Source: an uncultured Prevotella sp.
GTDB taxonomy: Bacteria; Bacteroidota; Bacteroidia; Bacteroidales; Bacteroidaceae
Reading direction: 5' to 3'
DNA: 64,000 bases
Assembly: GCA_902464615.1 (NCBI GenBank)
Contig: CABQKA010000001.1
Location: 248,001 to 312,000 of the forward strand
This document shows positions 34,113-42,255 of this stretch, in pieces. The translations under genes and the position numbers were made by a program. Under the pieces are notes generated by a model. That model saw nothing but the letters and a program-made list of their open reading frames with translations, had not been told where the DNA came from and made no database searches. Numbering within the stretch: the first letter of the stretch is position 1; the number at the start of each line of letters is the position of its first letter.

Positions 34113-34152
34113 CCGCCGGTTTTACACAAAGAACCAAGATTCAACCCTAATT

Positions 34153-34240
34153 GGAGAGGTGCTCGAGTGGTTGAAGAGGCACGCCTGGAAAGCGTGTAAA
34201 CCCCTAAAGGGTTTCGTAGGTTCGAATCCTATCCTCTCCG
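34153..34240 (+). tRNA. tRNA-Ser (anticodon GGA)
   Basis: This 88-nt tRNA has acceptor arms GGAGAGG/CCTCTCC and discriminator G at 34240. The anticodon stem CACGC/GCGTG carries loop CTGGAAA, with GGA at 34187-34189. A long variable arm (class II) fits serine, and the T arm contains GTTCGAATC. It reads UCC and UCU. The 3' CCA is not encoded. It is monocistronic, with a promoter at 34105-34112 and a terminator at 34270-34301. Confidence 0.97.
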
Positions 34241-34269
34241 CAGACAGTTTCACTGAGGAAATTTCCGAC

Positions 34270-34301
34270 GCCCGGCTTTGCATGGCAAAGCCGGGCGTTT
34301 T
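34270..34301 (+). terminator. Intrinsic terminator after tRNA-Ser
   Basis: A perfect 12-bp stem GCCCGGCTTTGC (34270-34281 with 34285-34296) and a 3-nt loop is followed by GTTTT. Confidence 0.88.
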
Positions 34302-34497
34302 AGTTCCATCCGGATGGCGGCCACAGCGGCCGGCAACTCGCGGAAGGCAGCCGGCCACACCGCTCCGGCCTGCAAGGCAAAAAGGCGGAGACAAAAAGCC
34401 CTGGCTGTCTGGCAGCCTGCCGGTCGCGACACCGCGCCCCGCACATGCCCGCGCACCGAAAATGCCTCCCGTTGCCCGGCGCCATAGCCCTGCGCCC

Positions 34498-34560
34498 ACG
34501 GGGATAAGGCGCGGAGCAACGGGAATAGGCCGAGGAAAAACGGGGCTAAGGCCCGGCACC
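34498..34560. repeat. 21-bp-unit intergenic array, copy 7 (3 units)
   Basis: Units start at 34498, 34519 and 34540 and all run in the same purine-rich orientation (ACGGGGATAAGG, ACGGGAATAGGC, ACGGGGCTAAGG). No antiparallel partner unit is present, so this copy has less hairpin potential. Bases 34302-34497 hold nothing recognisable. Confidence 0.85.
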
Positions 34561-34673
34561 ACACAACCGGGCGGACAAGGGGGAAGGAACCACAAGCCTG
34601 CCGCCGCGACAGGCCCACGGAAAAAAGCAACAAAAAAAATACCGGAAACGCCGGACGGGCAAAGCGTAATGTT

Positions 34674-34681
34674 TACCTTTG
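34674..34681 (+). promoter_or_regulatory. Promoter -7 box for the GH95-like gene
   Basis: TACCTTTG, 46 bp before the start codon. Confidence 0.72.
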
Positions 34682-34726
34682 CATAGGGCACCGCACGCCC
34701 CGGAAAAACGCCAGAATTGAAAAATC

Positions 34727-37090
34727 ATGAACCGTAAAAGACTCTTGCTCCTCCTCCTGCCCCTCCTTTTCGCCGCCAACGTCCACGGCATCCGCCACGA
34801 CAGACTGCCGCGAAGCGAAGCCGAATGGTCGGCCTTCCTCGGGCAGCACGACATGCTATGGGACACGCTGACGGCCGACCCCGTAAAGCCGTCGTTCGAC
34901 GGCCGGCTGACCACGGGATACTACGCAGGCGCCATCATGGGAAACGGATTGCTGGGCACCAACCTCTACAAGTTGCGCGACGGCGTCTACCGCCTCAACA
35001 TGGGGCGAAGCGACGTGACCGAAGCGCGCCAGCCTTACGACCTGTTCAATTCGGCCCGCCTGCCCATCGGCTACTTCACCCTCACGACCGTAGGGAAGCC
35101 CTGCGAAGAGAAACTGCGGCTCTCGCTTTACGACGCCACCACGCACGGGCACATCCGCACCGACGCGGGCGAAATCCAGTTGCGCACCTACGTCCATGCG
35201 GCGGCGGACTACGTGGTCTTTGAAACCCGCTCCACGGGCCGCGAGGCGGATTACGCATGGGACTTCGTGGCACAGCAGGCCGTCAGTCCGCGCCACGTGC
35301 TCCACCACAACGCTCCGGCCGGCTACGTGAACGCCGCCGGGCAATCGAACCCCGCCCCCGTCCGCCGCCGTTCAGGGGAATGCGAGCTGCTGGTGCAACG
35401 GCTGGCGACAGACACCACGTTCCGCACGACGGCGCGCGTGTACGTCGTGGCCTGGCGGGAAACGCGCAAAGGCCCGCGGCGGCGCGTCGTGGCCACGGTG
35501 GCACAGGCACCGGACGAGGCCCAGGCCGTAGCGCAGGCTGTGGCGACGCTGGAAAACGCTGCGAATACGCCGGAACGGCGGGCCTGGCGGCAGCACCGCA
35601 ACTGGTGGCACGCCTTCTACCGGCAGGCCGCCTTCCTCACCTTCCCGGACGCACGGCTCGAAGCCTTCTATTGGATACAATACTATAAATTCGCCTCCAC
35701 GGCCCGGCCGGGCTGTCCGCCCGTCGACTTGCAGGGCGTATGGCCCACGTGGGACACACCCTGGACCGCCATCTGGGCCAACCTGAACCTGCAACTCACG
35801 TATTCATGGCAAGCCAAGGCCAACCTGGGCATGTTGGCCCAACCGCTGTGGGACGCCTTGTGGCAACACCGCGGCAACCTGGGCCGCAACGTGACCGACC
35901 TGCCGTCGCAGCGGACGTGGACCGACGCGATATGCCTTAGCCGCACGTGTTCTTACGACTTCCACGCTCCGCTCGACCCGGCCCTTGCCGCGCACAATCA
36001 ATACGAGACGGGCAACCTCATCTGGCTGCTTTTCTACTACTGGCAACAGTGCCGCGCATACGGCGACGACCGGCAGATGGCAGAACGCTTCTACCCGCTG
36101 CTGAAATCGGCCACGAGCCTGTTCCTGCACTTGCGCACGGAAGAGGACGGGCGCTACGGCCTGCCGCCCACAGCCTCGCCCGAATACAGCAATACGAGCA
36201 TAGGGCCGAACAGCAACTACGACCTGGCCAGCCTGCGCTGGGCCCTGCGCACCCTGCTCGAGACGGACTCCGTCTTAGGGCTGAACGACCCGCAGCGTAG
36301 CGTATGGGCCGACTTCGAAAGGCGGCTTGTCCCCTTCCCCTATGACGAACGGACGGGATATAAGGTGAGCGAAACGACTGCCTTTCTCGACACGACACAC
36401 CGGCATTACTCCCACTTGTTCATGATTTATCCTTACCGGCTGGTCAGTTGGGAACACCCGGCCGAGAGGCCGCGCATCGCACTGAGCGTAGGGCGGTGGA
36501 AAGGCAATCAAGGCTATTCGCGCACAGGCAAGGCGGCCATGCTCCTGAGCATGGGCGACGGCGAAGGGGCCTGGCGCGAGATGCGCGCGTTTCTGGACCG
36601 CTTCGTCAAACCCAACACCCTCTATGCCGAGACCGGCCCGGTGATGGAGACGCCACTGGCGGCCGTATCCACGCTGCACGACTTTTACCTGCAGGACTGG
36701 GGCGGGCGCATACGGGTATTCCCCACCCTGCCGGAAGAATGGCCGGACGCAGCTTTCTCCGGCATGCGGGCCGACGGGGCATTCCTGGTAAGCGCCACAC
36801 GCCGCGGGGGACGGACCGTATTCGTAGAGGTGAAAAGCGAGAAAGGCGGTCCTTGCCACCTTTCCACCGACATCCCGGCCGAAGCCTGTACCGTCACCGA
36901 CCTGCGCGGACGGACCGTTCCCTTCCGGAAAACCGGCCCGGACGCAGGCACTATCACAGTGGACACACGGCCGGGAGAAACATTCCGACTGAGCCGTCGC
37001 GGAGTACCGGCCACATGCCCCGCACCACTGCCCCACGACGCGGCGCAGACACATCCCTACGGCGATCACCGGCCCGTAAACGGACAGTGA
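34727..37090 (+). CDS. Secreted GH95-like glycoside hydrolase
   Basis: This 787-residue protein has a signal peptide (L-L-L-L-L-L-P-L-L-F-A-A). Its fold pattern matches clan GH-L alpha-L-fucosidase/galactosidase enzymes: an N-terminal beta-sandwich with G-A-I-M-G-N-G-L-L-G-T, then an (alpha/alpha)6 barrel containing Q-G-V-W-P, W-A-N-L-N-L-Q, the P-P-T-A-S-P-E loop and H-R-H-Y-S-H-L. The family loop around the first Asn pair is divergent (N-L-N-L rather than N-I-N-T), so fucose specificity is unproven. A short C-terminal beta domain follows. It probably cleaves terminal sugars of host glycans. It is monocistronic. Confidence 0.82.
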   Translation: MNRKRLLLLLLPLLFAANVHGIRHDRLPRSEAEWSAFLGQHDMLWDTLTADPVKPSFDGRLTTGYYAGAIMGNGLLGTNLYKLRDGVYRLNMGRSDVTEARQPYDLFNSARLPIGYFTLTTVGKPCEEKLRLSLYDATTHGHIRTDAGEIQLRTYVHAAADYVVFETRSTGREADYAWDFVAQQAVSPRHVLHHNAPAGYVNAAGQSNPAPVRRRSGECELLVQRLATDTTFRTTARVYVVAWRETRKGPRRRVVATVAQAPDEAQAVAQAVATLENAANTPERRAWRQHRNWWHAFYRQAAFLTFPDARLEAFYWIQYYKFASTARPGCPPVDLQGVWPTWDTPWTAIWANLNLQLTYSWQAKANLGMLAQPLWDALWQHRGNLGRNVTDLPSQRTWTDAICLSRTCSYDFHAPLDPALAAHNQYETGNLIWLLFYYWQQCRAYGDDRQMAERFYPLLKSATSLFLHLRTEEDGRYGLPPTASPEYSNTSIGPNSNYDLASLRWALRTLLETDSVLGLNDPQRSVWADFERRLVPFPYDERTGYKVSETTAFLDTTHRHYSHLFMIYPYRLVSWEHPAERPRIALSVGRWKGNQGYSRTGKAAMLLSMGDGEGAWREMRAFLDRFVKPNTLYAETGPVMETPLAAVSTLHDFYLQDWGGRIRVFPTLPEEWPDAAFSGMRADGAFLVSATRRGGRTVFVEVKSEKGGPCHLSTDIPAEACTVTDLRGRTVPFRKTGPDAGTITVDTRPGETFRLSRRGVPATCPAPLPHDAAQTHPYGDHRPVNGQ

Positions 37091-37265
37091 GCCAGACCGG
37101 GCTTCAGGCAGGGAATCCTACTTTTTCCGGAACAGAATCCTATATGTCGGATATTTTGCTTATCTTAGCTTGCCAAATTGGCTAATTGGGCCTTTTTCGC
37201 ACCTACACCACGCGGCCACTCCAGGTTGCGTCCATCACCTATGAATAGTAAAAAACGACATATCA

Positions 37266-38984
37266 ATGATTTACAATTGGATTTACGAAGCGCCCTCTCC
37301 CGAGCAGGCTGCTGCGGCGACCCAGCTGGCCCGGGAGTTGAGCCTCCACCCCACGCTCGGGAAGTTGTTGCTGGACCGCGGCTTCACCGATGCGGGCGAG
37401 GCGCACCGCTTCTTCAGGCCGCAACTGACGGAACTGCACAACCCGTTCCTCATGGACGACATGCAGGCGGCCATAGACCGGCTCAACGGGGCGATGGGCC
37501 GCAAGGAGCGCATCATGGTCTACGGCGACTACGACGTGGACGGATGCACGGCCGTAGCCTTGGTCTACAAATTTCTGCGGCAATATTATTCCAATATCGA
37601 CTACTACATTCCGGACCGCTACGACGAGGGCTACGGCATCTCGCGTAAAGGCATCGACCTTGCAGCTATGGAGGGCGTGAGCCTCATCATTGTCCTGGAC
37701 TGCGGCATCAAGGCCGTGGAGGAAATCGCCTATGCCAAAACGAAAGGGATTGACTTCATCATCTGCGACCACCACGTGCCCGACGAGGAATTGCCTTGCG
37801 CCGTTGCCATTCTCAACCCGAAACGGAGGGACAATCATTATCCGTACACCCATCTTTCCGGTTGCGGCGTGGGCTTCAAGCTGATGCAGGCGTTCGCGGC
37901 CAGCAACGGCATCGAGTTCAACAAGCTGACGCCACTGCTCGACCTTTGCGCCGTGAGCATCGCCTCGGACATTGTCCCCGTGATAGGTGAAAACCGCATC
38001 CTCGCCTATCACGGACTGCGACGGCTCAACTCGAACGCCAGCATCGGCCTAAGGGCCATCGTAGACGTGTGCGGACTGAGCGGACGCGAACTCTCCATGA
38101 GCGACATCATCTTCAAGATAGGCCCGCGCATCAACGCCTCGGGCCGAATGCAAAACGGGCGTGAAGCCGTAGAACTGCTCGTGGAAAAAAACTATGCCTT
38201 GGCACTGGAAAAGGCCAACCGCATCAACCTCTACAACGAGGCACGCAAGGACCTGGACAAGCAGATGACGGAAGAAGCCATAGAGCAGGTGACAGAGTTG
38301 CCGGACCTGGACCAACGCCGCAGCATCGTCATCTGCAACGAAAAATGGCACAAGGGCGTCATCGGCATCGTGGCTTCGCGACTGACGGAACAGTATTACC
38401 GCCCCGCCGTGGTGCTCACCTGCGCCGACGGCATAGCGACCGGGTCGGCACGCTCCGTCTCGGGATTCGACGTCTACCGGGCCGTGCAAAGCTGCGCCGA
38501 CCTGCTCGAGAACTTCGGCGGCCACACTTACGCCGCCGGGCTTTCACTCAAAGCAGAACACGTGGAAGAGTTCAGCAGGCGCTTCGAACAGTACGTCACC
38601 GAGCACATCCGCGACGAGCAGACGCAGCCCAACCTCCACATCGACGCCATAATCGACTTCAAGGACGTGACGTTCCGCTTCTACCAGCAGCTCAAGCGTT
38701 TCTCGCCATTCGGGCCGGGCAACGAGCGGCCCGTATTTTGCACGCGCCGCGTCTACGACTACGGCACGAGCAAGGTCGTGGGCAGGGGGCAGGAGCACAT
38801 CAAGCTGGAGCTCGTGGACAACCGAAGCAACCGCATCATGAACGGCATTGCCTTCGGGCAAAGCTCCCAGGCCCGCTACATCAAGACCAAACGCGCCTTC
38901 GACATCTGCTACGCCATCGAGGAAAACTCACACAAACACGGCGAAGTGCAACTTCAGATAGAAGACATCCGCCCGTGCGAATAG
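37266..38984 (+). CDS. recJ: Single-stranded-DNA-specific exonuclease RecJ
   Basis: Degrades ssDNA 5'-3' in recombination and mismatch repair. The 572-residue protein has G-D-Y-D-V-D-G at 87-93, the C-D-H-H motif at 167-170, G-P-R-I-N-A-S-G-R, and the DHHA1 G-G-H-x-x-A-A-G motif near residue 420, followed by an OB-fold region. All metal ligands are present. The 175-bp upstream gap has an A-T-rich segment with a poor -7 match and a short inverted repeat (GCCAAATTGGC); no clear promoter. recQ starts 45 bp downstream, so the RecJ-RecQ pair is probably co-transcribed. Confidence 0.95.
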   Translation: MIYNWIYEAPSPEQAAAATQLARELSLHPTLGKLLLDRGFTDAGEAHRFFRPQLTELHNPFLMDDMQAAIDRLNGAMGRKERIMVYGDYDVDGCTAVALVYKFLRQYYSNIDYYIPDRYDEGYGISRKGIDLAAMEGVSLIIVLDCGIKAVEEIAYAKTKGIDFIICDHHVPDEELPCAVAILNPKRRDNHYPYTHLSGCGVGFKLMQAFAASNGIEFNKLTPLLDLCAVSIASDIVPVIGENRILAYHGLRRLNSNASIGLRAIVDVCGLSGRELSMSDIIFKIGPRINASGRMQNGREAVELLVEKNYALALEKANRINLYNEARKDLDKQMTEEAIEQVTELPDLDQRRSIVICNEKWHKGVIGIVASRLTEQYYRPAVVLTCADGIATGSARSVSGFDVYRAVQSCADLLENFGGHTYAAGLSLKAEHVEEFSRRFEQYVTEHIRDEQTQPNLHIDAIIDFKDVTFRFYQQLKRFSPFGPGNERPVFCTRRVYDYGTSKVVGRGQEHIKLELVDNRSNRIMNGIAFGQSSQARYIKTKRAFDICYAIEENSHKHGEVQLQIEDIRPCE

Positions 38985-39029
38985 TCCGGCGGACAGGATA
39001 AAGCCGCACGGCAAAAGACTGCAGGAAAC

Positions 39030-40991
39030 ATGGAGGGGAAAACATCTTCCACAAGCATGGAGCAGGACTTCAAAGCCCTGCTCCAACAGTATTGGGGGCA
39101 CAGCGACTTCCGCGGCATACAGGAGGACATCATCCAAAGCATCGCGGCCGGGAACGACACCCTGGGCCTGATGCCGACGGGCGGGGGAAAAAGCGTCACA
39201 TTCCAAGTGCCGGCCCTCGCCCTGGAGGGCATGACCATCGTCGTTACCCCGCTCATCGCGCTGATGAAGGACCAGGTGGAACACCTCTGCATGCGCGGGA
39301 TAAGGGCCGCCGCCGTCTATTCGGGCCAATCCAGGGAAGAGATGCTGCAAACTCTGGACAACAGCGTGTTCGGGGCTCACAAGCTGCTCTACGTGTCGCC
39401 CGAGCGCCTGGGCTCGGAAGTATTCCTCAACAAACTGCAACGGATGAACGTCAGCTTCATCACGGTGGACGAAGCCCACTGCATCTCGCAATGGGGATAC
39501 GACTTCCGCCCGGCCTACCTGAAAATCGCCGAAATCCGCCGACACCTGCCGCACGCCCCGGTGCTGGCCCTCACCGCCACCGCCACCCCGGAGGTGGTGG
39601 AAGACATCTGCCGCCAACTTGCCCGGCCGGCGCCCCGCGAAGGGCAGGAAAAGGAGGAAGAGCACAGCGGATTCCACGTGTTCCGCATGAGCTTCGCACG
39701 GAAAAACCTCTGCTACGTGGTCCGGCACACCGAGGACAAGGAGTCCGAACTGCTCCACATCCTCCGCAGCGTAAATGGCTCGGCCATCGTCTACACGCGC
39801 AGCCGGCGCGGCACGAACGACGTAGCCCGCCTGTTACGGGAAAACGGCATCAGCGCGCTGAACTACCACGCCGGGCTGACCAGCCTGGACAAAGACGTCA
39901 GGCAGCGCTCGTGGCAGGAGGGGGAGACGCGCGTCATGGTGGCCACCAACGCCTTCGGCATGGGCATCGACAAGGCCGAAGTGCGTTTGGTCGTCCACAT
40001 GGACCTGCCCGACTCCGTAGAAGCCTACTTCCAGGAAGCCGGACGGGGAGGCCGCGACGGCAGGAAGGCCTATGCCGTGCTGCTCTACAACAACCGCGAC
40101 CACGGCAAGATGGTGCGCCGCATTCAGGAGAATTTTCCGGAGAAAAGCTACGTCAGCGATGTTTACGACAAACTGGCCTATTTCTTCGAACTGGCGGTAG
40201 GCGACGGTTTTCAGGTGACCTACGAGTTCAACCTGGAGAAATTCTGCACCGTTTTCAAGCTGTTTCCCGTCCCCGTCGTCAGTGCCCTCCAGTTGCTCAC
40301 CCGTGCCGGCTACATCCATTACCGCGAGGAAGAGGACGACGCCTCGCGCCTGATGTTCATCGTCAACCGCGAGGCGCTCTACCACCTGCCCCACCTGCCG
40401 GAACACTGCGAGGAGGTGATGCTGGCCCTGCTGCGCAACTACGGCGGCATGTTTTCCGACTACGTGTACATAGACGAATCGCTGCTGGCCCGGCACTGCG
40501 GACTGACGGCCCACGACGTGTACGAATCGCTCAAGGCACTGACGCATCTGCGCATCCTGCACTACATCCCACGGAAGAACGTGCCGCGCATCACCTACCT
40601 GACGCGCCGCGTGGACGTGGGGAAGGCGTACCTCCCGCCCGAAGTGTACGACCTCCGCAAGGCCAACTACGGACAACAGGTGAAAGCGATGCTGCAATAT
40701 GCTACTGAGGACGACGAATGCCGCAGCCGCTACCTGCTCCGCTACTTCGGCGAGAAAGACAGCGAAGACTGCGGCCACTGCGACGTGTGCCTCGCGCGCC
40801 ACGGCACGGCAAGGCGCTGGGAACGCCTCGCGCAGTCGGTCCTGGCACAGTGGGCAGACGGCAAACCACACCGCCCCACAGAACTGCAATACGACGGATT
40901 CACTGACGCGGACCGCGACGAAGCGCTCCGCCATTTGGCCGAGACGGGCCGCCTCCGCCTGCGCGACGGCCTCTACACAGTAGCGCCCTGA
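39030..40991 (+). CDS. recQ: ATP-dependent DNA helicase RecQ
   Basis: A 3'-5' helicase that feeds RecJ with single strands. The 653-residue protein has the helicase core with P-T-G-G-G-K-S at 49-55, D-E-A-H-C-I-S-Q-W-G and Q-E-A-G-R-G-G-R-D-G. The RecQ-C zinc site is spaced C-x-S-R-Y...C-G-H-C-D-V-C. After it the protein ends with a short region instead of a full HRDC domain, so it is a compact RecQ. The start at 39030 is the first ATG; 39057 is an alternative. It lies 45 bp after recJ. Confidence 0.95.
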   Translation: MEGKTSSTSMEQDFKALLQQYWGHSDFRGIQEDIIQSIAAGNDTLGLMPTGGGKSVTFQVPALALEGMTIVVTPLIALMKDQVEHLCMRGIRAAAVYSGQSREEMLQTLDNSVFGAHKLLYVSPERLGSEVFLNKLQRMNVSFITVDEAHCISQWGYDFRPAYLKIAEIRRHLPHAPVLALTATATPEVVEDICRQLARPAPREGQEKEEEHSGFHVFRMSFARKNLCYVVRHTEDKESELLHILRSVNGSAIVYTRSRRGTNDVARLLRENGISALNYHAGLTSLDKDVRQRSWQEGETRVMVATNAFGMGIDKAEVRLVVHMDLPDSVEAYFQEAGRGGRDGRKAYAVLLYNNRDHGKMVRRIQENFPEKSYVSDVYDKLAYFFELAVGDGFQVTYEFNLEKFCTVFKLFPVPVVSALQLLTRAGYIHYREEEDDASRLMFIVNREALYHLPHLPEHCEEVMLALLRNYGGMFSDYVYIDESLLARHCGLTAHDVYESLKALTHLRILHYIPRKNVPRITYLTRRVDVGKAYLPPEVYDLRKANYGQQVKAMLQYATEDDECRSRYLLRYFGEKDSEDCGHCDVCLARHGTARRWERLAQSVLAQWADGKPHRPTELQYDGFTDADRDEALRHLAETGRLRLRDGLYTVAP

Positions 40992-41030
40992 ACCGGCGTG
41001 CCGGCCCACCGCACGAAGCATGCCGCACGC

Positions 41031-41093
41031 CCACGCCTTAGCCCCGTCGCTCCTGCCCTTAGCCCCGGAACGACGGGGCTAAGGCCTGTAAAC
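41031..41093. repeat. 21-bp-unit intergenic array, copy 8 (3 units)
   Basis: Units start at 41031, 41052 and 41073. Unit 3 (ACGGGGCTAAGGCCTGT) and the reverse complement of unit 1 agree at 15 of 17 positions. It lies between the convergent recQ and rpmA genes, where it could help stop transcription. The following 41094-41300 stretch is GC-rich and shows no gene. Confidence 0.88.
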
Positions 41094-41301
41094 AGGCGGG
41101 CACAGTGCCGGCAGCAATTCCGCGCAGACCCTTTCTCCGCCTCCGGTCCGAATCGCTCATGCAACGCCCTTGCGTTCCCCGTCCCCCGCTCCCGCATACA
41201 TGTCCCCGGCCACCGGCCGCCGGCCGCCGTTCACGCTTTCGCGGCAGTGCGCTTCCCATGCCCGCCGGCCCGGCCTCCCCGCCCGGAATGCAGACAAACG
41301 A

Positions 41302-41337
41302 CGGCGGGTGTCTCCCCCTAAAGGGAAACACCCGCCG
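41302..41337 (-). terminator. Terminator of the rplU-rpmA operon
   Basis: A 10-bp stem (CGGCGGGTGT, 41302-41311, with 41328-41337) is followed on the minus strand by a T-rich TCGTTTGTCTG. Confidence 0.72.
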
Positions 41338-41362
41338 CTAAATTCTCTTGGGAAACCTTTTC

Positions 41363-41650
41363 TCAGGCCTCAGCCGGAGCTTCTACGGAAACCGTTGCCT
41401 GCGGTTCTACGGACACCACGCTGCGATTACGGTTGCCGCGGTGGAACGTCACGACGCCGTCAGTCAGTGCGTAGAGCGTATGGTCGCTGCCCATCCCGAC
41501 ATTCTTGCCCGGATAATGCACCGTACCGCGCTGGCGCACGATAATGTTGCCGGCGATGCAGACCTGACCGCCCCAAATCTTAACACCTAATCTTTTTGAA
41601 GCCGACTCACGGCCGTTCTTTGAACTACCTACACCTTTCTTGTGTGCCAT
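41363..41650 (-). CDS. rpmA: 50S ribosomal protein L27
   Basis: L27 reaches towards the peptidyl-transferase centre. The 95-residue protein begins M-A-H-K-K-G-V-G-S-S-K-N-G-R, so there is no cleavable extension as in Firmicutes. The conserved G-x-G-x-D-H-T-L-[FY]-A-L segment is present (G-M-G-S-D-H-T-L-Y-A-L). The C-terminal ~20 residues, rich in Val/Glu/Ala, extend beyond the usual end. It lies 19 bp after rplU in the standard L21-L27 order. Confidence 0.97.
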   Translation of the reverse strand: MAHKKGVGSSKNGRESASKRLGVKIWGGQVCIAGNIIVRQRGTVHYPGKNVGMGSDHTLYALTDGVVTFHRGNRNRSVVSVEPQATVSVEAPAEA

Positions 41651-41669
41651 TTTCTTCTACTTTTTAGGG

Positions 41670-41987
41670 TTAAGCGATGACTTGTTTGATACTTAGTTCG
41701 GTGAACTGATGGCGATAGCCGTTCAGCTTGCGGTAGCCCTTGCGGCGCTTCTTGTGGAAGACGAGCACCTTTTCGCCTTTTACGAGCGGCGAGAGCACTT
41801 CGCACACCACTTTGGCACCTTCCACTGTCGGCGCGCCTACGGTTACGGCGCCGTCCTTGTCTACCAACAGCACTTTCTCGAACTCAACAGTCTGGCCGTT
41901 CTCAGCGGCGTTGATGCGGTTTACGAAGATCCGCCGGCCTTCCTCAGCCTTGAACTGTTGACCGTTAATCTCTACGATTGCGTACAT
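41670..41987 (-). CDS. rplU: 50S ribosomal protein L21
   Basis: L21 is a 23S rRNA-binding protein. The 105-residue sequence begins M-Y-A-I-V-E-I-N-G-Q-Q-F and contains the conserved V-F-H-K-K-R-R-K-G-Y-R-K-L-N-G-Y-R near the C-terminus. It is first in the rplU-rpmA operon. The 5' leader of about 85 nt, from the box at 42078-42085, may hold an L21 autoregulatory structure. Confidence 0.97.
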   Translation of the reverse strand: MYAIVEINGQQFKAEEGRRIFVNRINAAENGQTVEFEKVLLVDKDGAVTVGAPTVEGAKVVCEVLSPLVKGEKVLVFHKKRRKGYRKLNGYRHQFTELSIKQVIA

Positions 41988-42072
41988 TATTGTTTAGGAT
42001 ATAAACGGGTTTACTCCGCGAGGCGAGTTTCTTGGTGAAACTGCTTGTACTGCCCCAACGGACTCTAAAATC
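41988..42072 (-). promoter_or_regulatory. Possible L21 leader (5' UTR of rplU)
   Basis: The leader contains a small hairpin (AGTTTC/GAAACT) before the start codon. Autoregulatory L21 leaders are known in other bacteria. I do not recognise a specific conserved motif here, so this is a position-based suggestion. Confidence 0.25.
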
Positions 42073-42077
42073 GGTCG

Positions 42078-42085
42078 CAAAATTA
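42078..42085 (-). promoter_or_regulatory. Promoter -7 box of rplU-rpmA
   Basis: TAATTTTG on the minus strand, about 90 bp before the start codon. Confidence 0.72.
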
Positions 42086-42212
42086 CAACTCTTTTTTGAG
42101 ATACAGCGAATTATGACACAATATTTTGTCCGACAGAAGAAAAAAGCACGATGTTATGGCCCGCACATGCAAAAAAAGGAGGCAAAGTCCCGGCTTTTCA
42201 GACAAATGCGCG

Positions 42213-42220
42213 TATATTTG
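42213..42220 (+). promoter_or_regulatory. Promoter -7 box for the transglutaminase-domain gene
   Basis: TATATTTG, 35 bp before the start codon. Confidence 0.72.
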
Positions 42221-42255
42221 CGGAAAGAAACATTCCACGCCTGTTTACCGCAACC

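Noticed and set aside
37091..37265. A promoter and terminator before recJ (ATATTTTG, TATCTTAG and GCCAAATTGGC).
   Set aside because: The box-like sequences deviate from TAnnTTTG at key positions and the palindrome is short; not strong enough to annotate.
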